Shown piece after piece: positions 16,500-23,827 of a DNA stretch of 29,431 bases. The first letter of the stretch is position 1; each line of letters begins with the position of its first letter. The stretch spans positions 1 to 29,431 of the forward strand of contig JAILPG010000105.1 of assembly GCA_024699595.1 (NCBI GenBank), given 5' to 3'. Source of the stretch: Lachnospiraceae bacterium (GTDB lineage Bacteria; Bacillota_A; Clostridia; Lachnospirales; Lachnospiraceae). Under the pieces are notes generated by a model, which was given only the letters and a program-made list of their open reading frames with translations, did not search any database and was not told where the DNA came from. Both the position numbers and the translations under genes were made by a program.

Positions 16500-17741
16500 A
16501 TGGAACAGACTAAGAGAAGAATTTTTGACATAATACAGATAGGAAACCGTGAGGATCGTGCAAGCGTATCCTTTGACATATTTATTACGATCGTTATTCT
16601 GATCAATCTGTTCTGCACATTTTTTTCCACCTTTGAGGAATCTGCAAGATACAGCGGGATCATAAGCGTTGTCGAACTCATTACGATCCTCATATTTACG
16701 GTCGAATTCATATTCAGATTATGGACGGCACGTTATCTCTATCCGGATTTTTCGTCATGGAAGGCTGCGCTTCGCTTCATCTTTTCCTTTTACGGCATGG
16801 TGGATCTGTTAACCTTTTTACCTTACTATCTTCCGATCGTATTCCCGCAGGGTGCGGTCGCCTTCAGGATATTCCGTATTTTCCGTATTTTCAGGCTCTT
16901 TAAGATCAATGCAAGCTATGATGCCTTTAACGTGATATCGGATGTATTAAAGGAAAAAAAGGACCAGCTCATCTCTTCGATGTGCATGATCCTGATACTT
17001 ATGCTCGCTTCTTCCCTGTGCATGTATTCGCTTGAACATGATGCCCAGCCGGAGAACTTTAAAAATGCATTTTCGGGCATCTGGTGGTCAGTATCGACTC
17101 TGCTTACGGTTGGCTACGGGGATATCTATCCGATCACCATGGGCGGCCGGATAATGGCCATAATCATCTCTTTCCTCGGAGTGGGAATGGTAGCAATCCC
17201 TACCGGTATCATAAGTGCCGGCTTTGTCGGCCAGTATACGAGGATCAAGGCTCTCGAAACTCTGGGGCAGGAGAGCAGCCTTGATTTCTTAATATCCACC
17301 GTAACGGCAGATCATCCTTATTACAACAGTTATATAAAGGATCTTACCTTTCCCCCGGGACTCGTTCCCCTGCTTGTGGTAAGGGATGAGGAAGAGCTGC
17401 TTCCTAAACGGAATCTGAAGCTTATGGCCTCGGATATCATTATCATAGCAAACGACAGAACAGGCAGGCAGAATAAACGTGATACGCAGAAAAGCATCCT
17501 TGTAAGGGAGCAGACTGAGCTTAAGGAAATAGAGATAGGTGAAAAGCATCCCTGGGCAGACCGTAAGATCAAGACAGTATATATTTCCAGACAGGAATTC
17601 ATCACCATGATCGAAAGAGACGGGCGCGTGATAATACCCGAGCCGGATACGGTAATAAGAAAAGGAGATGTGGTGGTCCTGTACTCAAAAACCGATTCGA
17701 TCCACAAAAAGGCCCAGGCTGAGATCAATTATCCGTTCTGA
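16500..17741 (+). CDS. Voltage-gated potassium channel with C-terminal RCK_C-like domains, 413 aa
   Basis: This is a six-helix Kv-type channel. The S4 voltage sensor shows arginine every third residue in AFRIFRIFRIFRLFKI (R123, R126, R129, R132, K135). The selectivity filter TVGYGD (203-208) lies in the pore loop. The C-terminal half appears to hold two TrkA_C/RCK_C-like domains (about 270-330 and 345-410), which usually bind ions or nucleotides to gate the channel. I place the start at the ATG at 16500; the frame stays open upstream to a GTG at 16461, but family members begin close to MEQTKRRIFD. No Shine-Dalgarno box is seen before the ATG, while a TACAAT element ends only six bases upstream, so the message may be leaderless. 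It is the only plus-strand gene and diverges from the Mrp operon, which suggests shared ion homeostasis. Confidence 0.9.
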   Translation: MEQTKRRIFDIIQIGNREDRASVSFDIFITIVILINLFCTFFSTFEESARYSGIISVVELITILIFTVEFIFRLWTARYLYPDFSSWKAALRFIFSFYGMVDLLTFLPYYLPIVFPQGAVAFRIFRIFRIFRLFKINASYDAFNVISDVLKEKKDQLISSMCMILILMLASSLCMYSLEHDAQPENFKNAFSGIWWSVSTLLTVGYGDIYPITMGGRIMAIIISFLGVGMVAIPTGIISAGFVGQYTRIKALETLGQESSLDFLISTVTADHPYYNSYIKDLTFPPGLVPLLVVRDEEELLPKRNLKLMASDIIIIANDRTGRQNKRDTQKSILVREQTELKEIEIGEKHPWADRKIKTVYISRQEFITMIERDGRVIIPEPDTVIRKGDVVVLYSKTDSIHKKAQAEINYPF

Positions 17742-18928
17742 TCAAAAGACATGTGTTCAAAATAAAGCTTTTCAAAGTCCGGTTCATTTGCGAGTATGAC
17801 TTCATCCGATATATCCGTTATCCTGTCTGCGGACTGTCTGTCCTCGCCTTCCAGGCAATACCTTGCAAGTCCCATAAGAGAAGTATTTCCCATTACCATT
17901 GTCCTTGACATGAGCGTCTTTTCATACAGATCCACCGTCTCTGCCGAACCCTGATCCATAAAATGACCCATTCCTCCGGATATGTATACCGTATCGATGT
18001 CATCATATGAAATGCCGTAGTTTTTGATAAGCAGCTCAATTCCCGAATATATGGCTGATTTGGCCATCTGAATGTTTCTTATGTCCTTCTGCGTGATCAG
18101 TACGGAACCTGTCCCCACCTTATAGGAATAACCCTCTTCAAAATATTCATCCCTAAGCAGTCCGTCGCTGTTTACTGCACCGGTCTTTACAAGATGAGCC
18201 ATAATGCTTACAACATCAGATGCACTGCCAAGCCCTGTTCCCTCAAAGGCAGGTCCCGCAGCAGCACTAGACACTAGGATCCTGTCCCTGTTTCCAAGCG
18301 CCATCTCACCGTTTGTTCCAAGATCCACAAACAGACATATCTTATCATTTATGTGAAAACCGAGAGCATAGAGCCCCGATACGATATCTCCGCCTATATA
18401 GGCAGAGATCCCGGGAAAAGTCTCATACGGGATATCATCGATCACTCCGCTCTGCCAATCAAGGCTTACCGGCATGAACGGATAATTAACAAGCCCTTTG
18501 CAGTCATAACCCTCAAGAAGATGGATCATCGTGGTGTTGCCTGCGATAAGGATCTTTTTTGGTCTGTTTTCACAGCCTCGAAGCAGAGCTTTTACATCTT
18601 CTCTTAAAAGGCCGGAGAGCTCATCTTTTTTACCCTTTATCGATGCTTCGCTTCTTGATACGACATCTGCTCCGTATACAGCCTGGGAATTATACTTTGA
18701 AGACGAAAAGATCACCCTGCCGTCTTTTATATGTTCACAGGCAAGGGTGGTCGTACCTATATCCACTATGAAATGATCATTTTTTACAGAACCGTAAAAT
18801 ACAGAGGTCTTATCATACTCCGTTAAGATCTCTGTATCCTTTAAGATATGGCTTAATACGCAGTCCTTACACAGACCGCAGTTTATCCGCCCGGTACAGT
18901 AGGGCGGCCTCTTATTAATGTAGCCCAA
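17729..18928 (-). CDS. ASKHA-domain protein (DUF4445; RACo/RamA-like corrinoid-protein activator), 399 aa
   Basis: The protein carries the ASKHA ATPase signatures of reductive activators of corrinoid proteins: VDIGTTTLACEHIKDG near residue 56, FVDLGTNGEMALG, SAAAGPAFEGTGLGSASD and YISGGMGHFMD. RACo has an N-terminal 2Fe-2S domain and RamA a C-terminal 4Fe-4S domain. This one has neither; instead it has four Cys near its start (C11, C17, C20, C23; C-x5-C-x2-C-x2-C) that could hold an Fe-S cluster. No corrinoid methyltransferase is in the window, so the target is unknown. The start appears to be TTG at 18928, one base after the stop of the 39-residue gene, consistent with translational coupling; no ATG is available nearby. 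The 3' end overlaps the convergent channel gene by 13 bases. Confidence 0.82.
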   Translation of the reverse strand: MGYINKRPPYCTGRINCGLCKDCVLSHILKDTEILTEYDKTSVFYGSVKNDHFIVDIGTTTLACEHIKDGRVIFSSSKYNSQAVYGADVVSRSEASIKGKKDELSGLLREDVKALLRGCENRPKKILIAGNTTMIHLLEGYDCKGLVNYPFMPVSLDWQSGVIDDIPYETFPGISAYIGGDIVSGLYALGFHINDKICLFVDLGTNGEMALGNRDRILVSSAAAGPAFEGTGLGSASDVVSIMAHLVKTGAVNSDGLLRDEYFEEGYSYKVGTGSVLITQKDIRNIQMAKSAIYSGIELLIKNYGISYDDIDTVYISGGMGHFMDQGSAETVDLYEKTLMSRTMVMGNTSLMGLARYCLEGEDRQSADRITDISDEVILANEPDFEKLYFEHMSFDQNG

Positions 18929-18929
18929 C

Positions 18930-19049
18930 CTATTCGTCGTCCTCTGAATCCTCTTCTGCGGCTATCACTCCGGACAGCACGGATACTATCGCAGATATCA
19001 CGATTGCGGCTATTATCGCTATTGCCACTATTCCAACAAATAAAACCAT
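18930..19049 (-). CDS. Small single-helix membrane protein with acidic tail, 39 aa
   Basis: A short frame begins at an ATG (19049) with an AGGAGG ribosome binding site seven bases upstream. It encodes MVLFVGIVAIAIIAAIVISA, then IVSVLSGVIAA and the tail EEDSEDDE. The first 31 residues form one hydrophobic helix with no charged residue; the last eight are almost all acidic. It sits 37 bases after the AAA+ gene and one base before the ASKHA gene on the same strand, so it is likely co-transcribed with both. The strong ribosome binding site and clean composition make it a real gene in my view. I do not recognise a family. It could be a membrane anchor or a partner of one of its neighbours. Confidence 0.75.
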   Translation of the reverse strand: MVLFVGIVAIAIIAAIVISAIVSVLSGVIAAEEDSEDDE

Positions 19050-19086
19050 TTATGATCCTCCTGTATAAATCCCTGATCTGATCTTT

Positions 19087-21237
19087 CTATTCTTCCTGAT
19101 CTTTAAGCTCTTTAGGCTCTTCAGAATCTTTTATCTCTTCGGGCTCATCTGCCTCCTCCTCATTTTTGAGTGCGGGCAGTTCGAAATCCCCTTTCATTAA
19201 CAGGGATATATCTGCATCCGGCTCCGCTATGAGCCTTCTTGACTGGTTTAAGATAGCCTCTTCTATCTTGTTTCGTACAAGACGTCCGTTTCCGGCCTCC
19301 CTTGCATTTATAAGCTGGGTCTCCGAGAAGAAATACAAAAGAGGCTTCTCTGCATCCTTATCGATCACATAACCCTTTGACTTTGCGGTAATATGTGCTA
19401 TGGCAAGCAGTTCCTCCGCAGTGTAATCGGGAAAATCGATTATGTTCGGGAATCTGCTCTTAAGTCCCGAATTAGCCTCCAGAAAATCTTCCATCTCCTT
19501 GCTGTAGCCCGCAAGGATCACAACCAGATCATCCCTGTTGTCTTCGATCGCTTTTACCAGGGTGTCAATGGCCTCAAGTCCGAAGCTGTCCTCACCGCCC
19601 CTGTACAGGCTGTATGCTTCGTCTATGAAGAGCACGCCGCCAAGCGCCGACTTGACCACCTGATTGACAAGAGGAGCTGTATGACCCACATAACGGCCCA
19701 CAAGATCACCCCTTGATACCTCGACAAGCTGTCCTCCGGACAATACACCGATAGCCTTTAAATAGCGGCTTACTATCCTTGCTATCGTAGTCTTTCCGGT
19801 ACCGGGATTTCCGGTAAAGATCATGTGCCTGTTAAGCTCTCCGGCCTTTAAGCCCTGATCCCTTCTCTGTTTCTGTATCTCATAGTATTCCTTAAGAGAA
19901 CGTATGTATTTCTTGATCTCAATAAGTCCTACTATGTTATCAAGATCCTTTTCAACCTCAGCAAGCTCTCCGGAATAGCTTTGCTTCAGATAATCCGAAA
20001 GAGGAACCTCTCTGTCCTTTGATACGATCTTTGGTATTCCATCCTCACACTTAAGGCTTATCTCCTTATCGGAGTCATTGTCGTTTTCAAGCTTATATTC
20101 GGTCAGTGCCTTAAAAGCATCCTCACAGGCGTCTGTCACTCCCTTAAGAGCCCTGCCCTTTGAGGTCTGCGAAAGCACATACTTTTTAAAGCTTTCATCA
20201 ACAGAAAGTTCATAATCAAGCTGTTTTTTGACCCTTGATCCAAGAAGCTCCTCCTGTTCTTTCTCTATCTTTTCGACAGCTTCCTGTGACAAAGCTTCCG
20301 TAACACAGATATCGCCAAGAGAATTGATAAAGGGTGCCCCCATTATATCCGCAAGCTTTGTAAGGGACTCCGTACCCATGAACACAAGGTATTTTCCCTT
20401 TGCCTTAAGGGAGGCTATGGTATCGCCTGCCAGAGCGTTGCTTACGCTCACAAGCTGGTTATTCTGCATTGTATATCTTTCGTTTAACATGGTCTCGCCT
20501 TTTTTTACGAGATCAAAAAGACGGCCAAGAAACGCCACATTGCATGACGCATAGTTCTCAAACAGAATAACGGGTGACATGCTCTTTAACGCACTGTACA
20601 GATCCATTATAAAGAGCTTCTCTTCAGCCTGTGTAGGATACAGCGAAAGATCCATCCTGTGAATGGAAGGATCGATAAGGATCTTTCTGTCACAGAGCTC
20701 GTTTACGATAAGTGTGAGCGAATAATGCCTTCCCGTATTTTCGGGTCCGGATATGAAGATGCTGTTTAATGCATCATTATCATCCCTCTCTGTTACAAAA
20801 GGACGTTTAAAAGCTATTATGAGCTTTTTTATGTATTCATCCTCTCCGTATATCTTTTCAAGGAGCACTTCTTTTAATCCGTCAAAGCTCTTAAGCGAGT
20901 TGCCGTCCTCTATTATCCCCGTAGGCTCCAGCTTGAAATCGCTCTTTAGGTTTTTGTTAAGCTCGCTTAAGGTAGAGTTGATATCCTGCATTGTCGGCAT
21001 TTCAGCCTTCGTCCCGGGATCAGAAATGCCCTGCGGCATATTCATATTCTGACTTCCCGTTATTTTGGGAAGCGGTTTTTCACCGTTTCTTCCTTCGGTT
21101 ATATAAGACAGATTCTCATAGAGCGTCCCTCCGTGCTTCTTCTGCCTCTTCTTGGCCGCTTCGATATCTTCTATGGAATAATTGGCTCTGTTTCCTCCTC
21201 CGAAGAGCTCATTCATCTGTTCATCAAAATCCTTCAT
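19087..21237 (-). CDS. AAA+ ATPase of the CbbX/SpoVK type with degenerate N-terminal AAA region, 716 aa
   Basis: The C-terminal half is an intact AAA+ module of the CbbX/SpoVK/EccA branch: Walker A GNPGTGKT (476-483), pore-loop region LVGRYVGHT (512-520), Walker B VLFIDE (535-540), sensor-1 region VVILAGYS and arginine-finger region LKSRF (592-596). The N-terminal half has a second, decayed AAA-like region, with IFISGPENTGRHYS at 160-173 in place of a Walker A (Arg170-His171 replace Gly-Lys-Thr). It resembles a ClpB-like fold and is probably non-hydrolysing. The first 110 residues look disordered, and the last 30 are Glu-rich. Such ATPases remodel partner proteins. Which partner is unknown; the small membrane protein and ASKHA ATPase directly downstream are candidates. 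The ATG has CGGAG at good spacing and lies 47 bases after the GH5 stop. Confidence 0.82.
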   Translation of the reverse strand: MKDFDEQMNELFGGGNRANYSIEDIEAAKKRQKKHGGTLYENLSYITEGRNGEKPLPKITGSQNMNMPQGISDPGTKAEMPTMQDINSTLSELNKNLKSDFKLEPTGIIEDGNSLKSFDGLKEVLLEKIYGEDEYIKKLIIAFKRPFVTERDDNDALNSIFISGPENTGRHYSLTLIVNELCDRKILIDPSIHRMDLSLYPTQAEEKLFIMDLYSALKSMSPVILFENYASCNVAFLGRLFDLVKKGETMLNERYTMQNNQLVSVSNALAGDTIASLKAKGKYLVFMGTESLTKLADIMGAPFINSLGDICVTEALSQEAVEKIEKEQEELLGSRVKKQLDYELSVDESFKKYVLSQTSKGRALKGVTDACEDAFKALTEYKLENDNDSDKEISLKCEDGIPKIVSKDREVPLSDYLKQSYSGELAEVEKDLDNIVGLIEIKKYIRSLKEYYEIQKQRRDQGLKAGELNRHMIFTGNPGTGKTTIARIVSRYLKAIGVLSGGQLVEVSRGDLVGRYVGHTAPLVNQVVKSALGGVLFIDEAYSLYRGGEDSFGLEAIDTLVKAIEDNRDDLVVILAGYSKEMEDFLEANSGLKSRFPNIIDFPDYTAEELLAIAHITAKSKGYVIDKDAEKPLLYFFSETQLINAREAGNGRLVRNKIEEAILNQSRRLIAEPDADISLLMKGDFELPALKNEEEADEPEEIKDSEEPKELKDQEE

Positions 21238-21284
21238 CCTCTGATCTCCGTCTTATTCTGCGATCCGGCGCGAATTTAGACATT

Positions 21285-22559
21285 TCAGTCTCCGTAGCCT
21301 TCTTTTCCGGCATTTTCTATACTCTGTGCAACCTCAGGATAATACCATGAGAGTTCTCTTCTGTTGAGCAGTCCAAACTGCTCGCCCTCCGAAAAGCCGT
21401 TGCCGTTGTCCCAGACAACGCAGGGAATACCATATCCTGCCATCGTCTTTATAAAATAATCATAATAAGCTGCCCTGTCCTTATTGTTGCCGTTCTTATT
21501 CCTTGCGCCGAATTCATCGACCACTACTCCGATACCCTTTGATAAGAACTTTTCATCTAACATCTTTCCGAGGTCATCGATCGTATAGGTGCTTGAATAT
21601 TTTTCGGGATCAAAGTATTTGTTGCTCTCGGTAGTGCTTAACTCCTGCAGCGCAAAATCATAGGGTACGTATGCATGCACCTCTATAAGCAGCTTATCCT
21701 TTGCGCTGTCAGTTGGGATCAGGAAGTTTTTGGACTGAATGCTTATCGACGAAGCATCATATCCGGGTATGAGCAGGTATCTGTTACTGTTATTTCCGCC
21801 CGTACTCCTTACCGTATCCACAAACAGCTGGTTGGACTCGTTTATTATCTGCTCGGCATTCAGGCAGTCCTTGGCAAGAAAATTCATCTTCCACTCATAG
21901 ATGGTACCGACAAGTCTCGGTTCATTGAGCGATTCAAAGATCAGATGCTCATCATAATCCTTGAAGAATTCCGCAACCGTCGTCCAGATCTCCTTAACAT
22001 ATCTTAAGGACTGCTCCTTATGTTCCATATCAGGATAGTAGTATTCTTTTTCATTATCATGATGGATATTGATGATCACATACAGATCATCATCTATGCA
22101 GTAATCCACCACTTCTTTTACCCTGTTAAGCCAGGCCTGTCTTATCTTTATCTCAGATCCGTCCGTGATGTCAGGATCCTCAAGATGCGGATGCCAGCTG
22201 ACAGGGATCCTTATCAGATTAAATCCCCGGGATTTCAAAAAATCGATCATTTCCTTCGTGGTAGTGGGATTACCCCAGCTGTTTTCGGCTTCCAGATCGT
22301 CTTCAAACACTTTCCCGGTGATATAGGCTTCAAGGGTATTTCCAAGATTCCAGCCAAGCTTTAGATTATTCGCAAAACATACTGAAGTCATGGCCGTTTC
22401 CTCCGGATCATTTTCATCCTGCCCTCCGTCATTTTGATCCACTCCTTTTTCCCCTTTATCAGCATTAAAAACACAGCCTGTAAAAGACAGGCTCATACAT
22501 ATAAACAAAACTGTCAGTAATAAAGAAACCGGTCTCCTACAGCTTCTCAGGCTCGTCAT
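21285..22559 (-). CDS. Glycoside hydrolase family 5 endoglucanase (GH5_4-like) lipoprotein, 424 aa
   Basis: A lipoprotein signal peptide ending in LSFTGC (Cys29) is followed by an acidic linker and a GH5 barrel. The motifs KLGWNLGNTLEAY, NSWGNPTTTKEMI and NLIRIPVSWHPHL fit subfamily 4. The acid/base is E213 in IFESLNEPR and the nucleophile E349 in VVVDEFGARN. It should be anchored outside the cell membrane and cut beta-1,4-glucan, xyloglucan or mixed-linkage glucan; exact specificity is inferred. The start is the ATG at 22559, with GGAG six bases upstream; a TTG four codons earlier is less likely. The gene overlaps the cyclophilin gene's 3' end by 23 bases, so the two are tightly coupled. Confidence 0.9.
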   Translation of the reverse strand: MTSLRSCRRPVSLLLTVLFICMSLSFTGCVFNADKGEKGVDQNDGGQDENDPEETAMTSVCFANNLKLGWNLGNTLEAYITGKVFEDDLEAENSWGNPTTTKEMIDFLKSRGFNLIRIPVSWHPHLEDPDITDGSEIKIRQAWLNRVKEVVDYCIDDDLYVIINIHHDNEKEYYYPDMEHKEQSLRYVKEIWTTVAEFFKDYDEHLIFESLNEPRLVGTIYEWKMNFLAKDCLNAEQIINESNQLFVDTVRSTGGNNSNRYLLIPGYDASSISIQSKNFLIPTDSAKDKLLIEVHAYVPYDFALQELSTTESNKYFDPEKYSSTYTIDDLGKMLDEKFLSKGIGVVVDEFGARNKNGNNKDRAAYYDYFIKTMAGYGIPCVVWDNGNGFSEGEQFGLLNRRELSWYYPEVAQSIENAGKEGYGD

Positions 22560-23058
22560 ATGTAACTCCAAAGGTCTCCACTGTAACAGATTTCATTCTC
22601 TGCGGTGTTACGGGCTTGTCGGTATAATCGGTGGGAGTCTCTGCTATCCGGTCCACATTTTCGATACCCTCGATAACCTTTCCAAAGGCTGCATAGTCTC
22701 CGTCAAGATGCGGGGAATTCTTATGCATGATGAAGAACTGGCTTCCGGCAGAATTTGGCATCATGCTCCTTGCCATTGACAGGACGCCTCTCTCATGCTT
22801 CAGATCATTCTTAAAGCCGTTTCGGTAAAACTCTCCCTTGATGGAGTAGCCCGGTCCGCCTGTTCCTATCCCGTCCGGATCGCCTCCCTGTATCATAAAG
22901 CCCTTTATGACCCTGTGAAAGATCAGGCCGTTGTAGAAGCCCTTGTTTATCAGACTGATAAAATTATTTACGGACTGCGGGGCGATATCCGGATATAATT
23001 CCGCCTTTATGATGTCCCCGTTCTCCATTGTTATCGTTACTACCGGATTCTGTGCCAT
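22537..23058 (-). CDS. Cyclophilin-type peptidyl-prolyl cis-trans isomerase, 173 aa
   Basis: The chain has the single-domain cyclophilin fold with the active-site segment IFHRVIKGFMIQGGDPDG (catalytic R49, F54, Q57), then GVLSMARSMMPNSAGSQFFI and the AAFGKVIEGIENVD stretch. It speeds proline isomerisation during protein folding. No signal peptide is seen, so it is cytoplasmic. It starts at an ATG with AAGGAGG overlapping the stop of the preceding sce7726-family gene, three bases away, so co-translation is likely. Length and key residues are normal. Confidence 0.93.
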   Translation of the reverse strand: MAQNPVVTITMENGDIIKAELYPDIAPQSVNNFISLINKGFYNGLIFHRVIKGFMIQGGDPDGIGTGGPGYSIKGEFYRNGFKNDLKHERGVLSMARSMMPNSAGSQFFIMHKNSPHLDGDYAAFGKVIEGIENVDRIAETPTDYTDKPVTPQRMKSVTVETFGVTYDEPEKL

Positions 23059-23061
23059 TTG

Positions 23062-23664
23062 TCATTCCTCCTTAAAAACGCTGTAGTCCCTGTTTAGCAG
23101 AGCATAGCAGGTAAGCCTCTTTGATTCTTCCTTACCTATCTTTTCCACTATCAGATCCCTGAGCTTGTGTTTGTTCTTGCGGCTGTAGCCTCTTATGCCG
23201 TTTGAACGGATCATCTCCATAAGTTCCATTCTCCATAAGAGGTTCATCTGGTTCTTAAGCTTGGTAAGCGGCCTTTCTGCGGGGTTTTTCTGTGCTTTCC
23301 TGTATACCTCAAGATGCAGCCCCCCGTCATCATCCTCAAGTATATCATATATGCCCCAGTGATTTGGTACTTCATCCTCTATTTTTTCAAGATAATGGAT
23401 ACCCGTGACCACATAGCAGTAATCGCAGAATCTGTCGTAGTTCTTTACCTGCTTTTGCAGTCTTGAAAGCGAATCCCTGTCACTCTTTATCTCATAACCG
23501 AGAATCAGGTCCTTAGTGACGATTATGGCATCTGCCCTGCTCTTTCCTATGACAAGCTCCTCAAATACCCTGAGCGGCTCATGCAGGGCCTCATACTCCC
23601 TTTCAATCGTATCAAAAAGGATCTCCCTCATCGAGGGATCATCCAAACCCTTTTTTACTCCCAT
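23062..23664 (-). CDS. sce7726-family protein (PD-(D/E)xK nuclease-like fold), 200 aa
   Basis: The middle shows the sce7726-family pattern: ELVIGKSRADAIIVT, then LILGYEIKSDRDSLSRL and QVKNYDRFCDYCYVVTG. The residues D45, E58 and K60 match the spacing of a PD-(D/E)xK nuclease core (D...ExK), with E36 as a possible extra acidic residue. The biological role of this family is not established; members often sit in accessory regions. No methyltransferase or other restriction-modification gene is near. It is the first gene of a probable operon with cyclophilin and GH5, behind a predicted promoter. The ATG has only a weak, distant AGAGG box. Confidence 0.72.
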   Translation of the reverse strand: MGVKKGLDDPSMREILFDTIEREYEALHEPLRVFEELVIGKSRADAIIVTKDLILGYEIKSDRDSLSRLQKQVKNYDRFCDYCYVVTGIHYLEKIEDEVPNHWGIYDILEDDDGGLHLEVYRKAQKNPAERPLTKLKNQMNLLWRMELMEMIRSNGIRGYSRKNKHKLRDLIVEKIGKEESKRLTCYALLNRDYSVFKEE

Positions 23665-23716
23665 TTGTATTTACGGCCTCTTATACGGTCAGATATTACC
23701 TGAAAATTTCTTTAAC

Positions 23717-23745
23717 ATTGTATCATCCAAAGGAATAAGATGCAA
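23717..23745 (-). promoter_or_regulatory. Predicted promoter of the sce7726-cyclophilin-GH5-AAA+ operon
   Basis: On the minus strand TTGCAT (23740-23745) and TACAAT (23717-23722) are exactly 17 bases apart. The -35 box begins within the T-run of the upstream terminator, so terminator and promoter are compactly joined. Transcription would start near 23710, about 45 bases before the first ATG. Confidence 0.6.
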
Positions 23746-23770
23746 AACCGGGCAGGATTTCCCTGCCCGG
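23744..23770 (-). terminator. Intrinsic terminator of the sugar ABC transporter operon
   Basis: On the minus strand CCGGGCAGG and CCTGCCCGG form a nine-pair, GC-rich stem with a five-base loop, followed directly by TTTT. It lies 58 bases past the stop of the second binding-protein gene. Confidence 0.85.
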
Positions 23771-23827
23771 TCTCTAAGTCAAGACTTTCTCTTACAATAT
23801 TGTCATAAATTAACGGATCTGATCCGC

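Noticed and set aside
23062..23664. Restriction-modification or defence island
   Set aside because: Only one nuclease-fold gene is present, with no methyltransferase, helicase or toxin-antitoxin neighbour.
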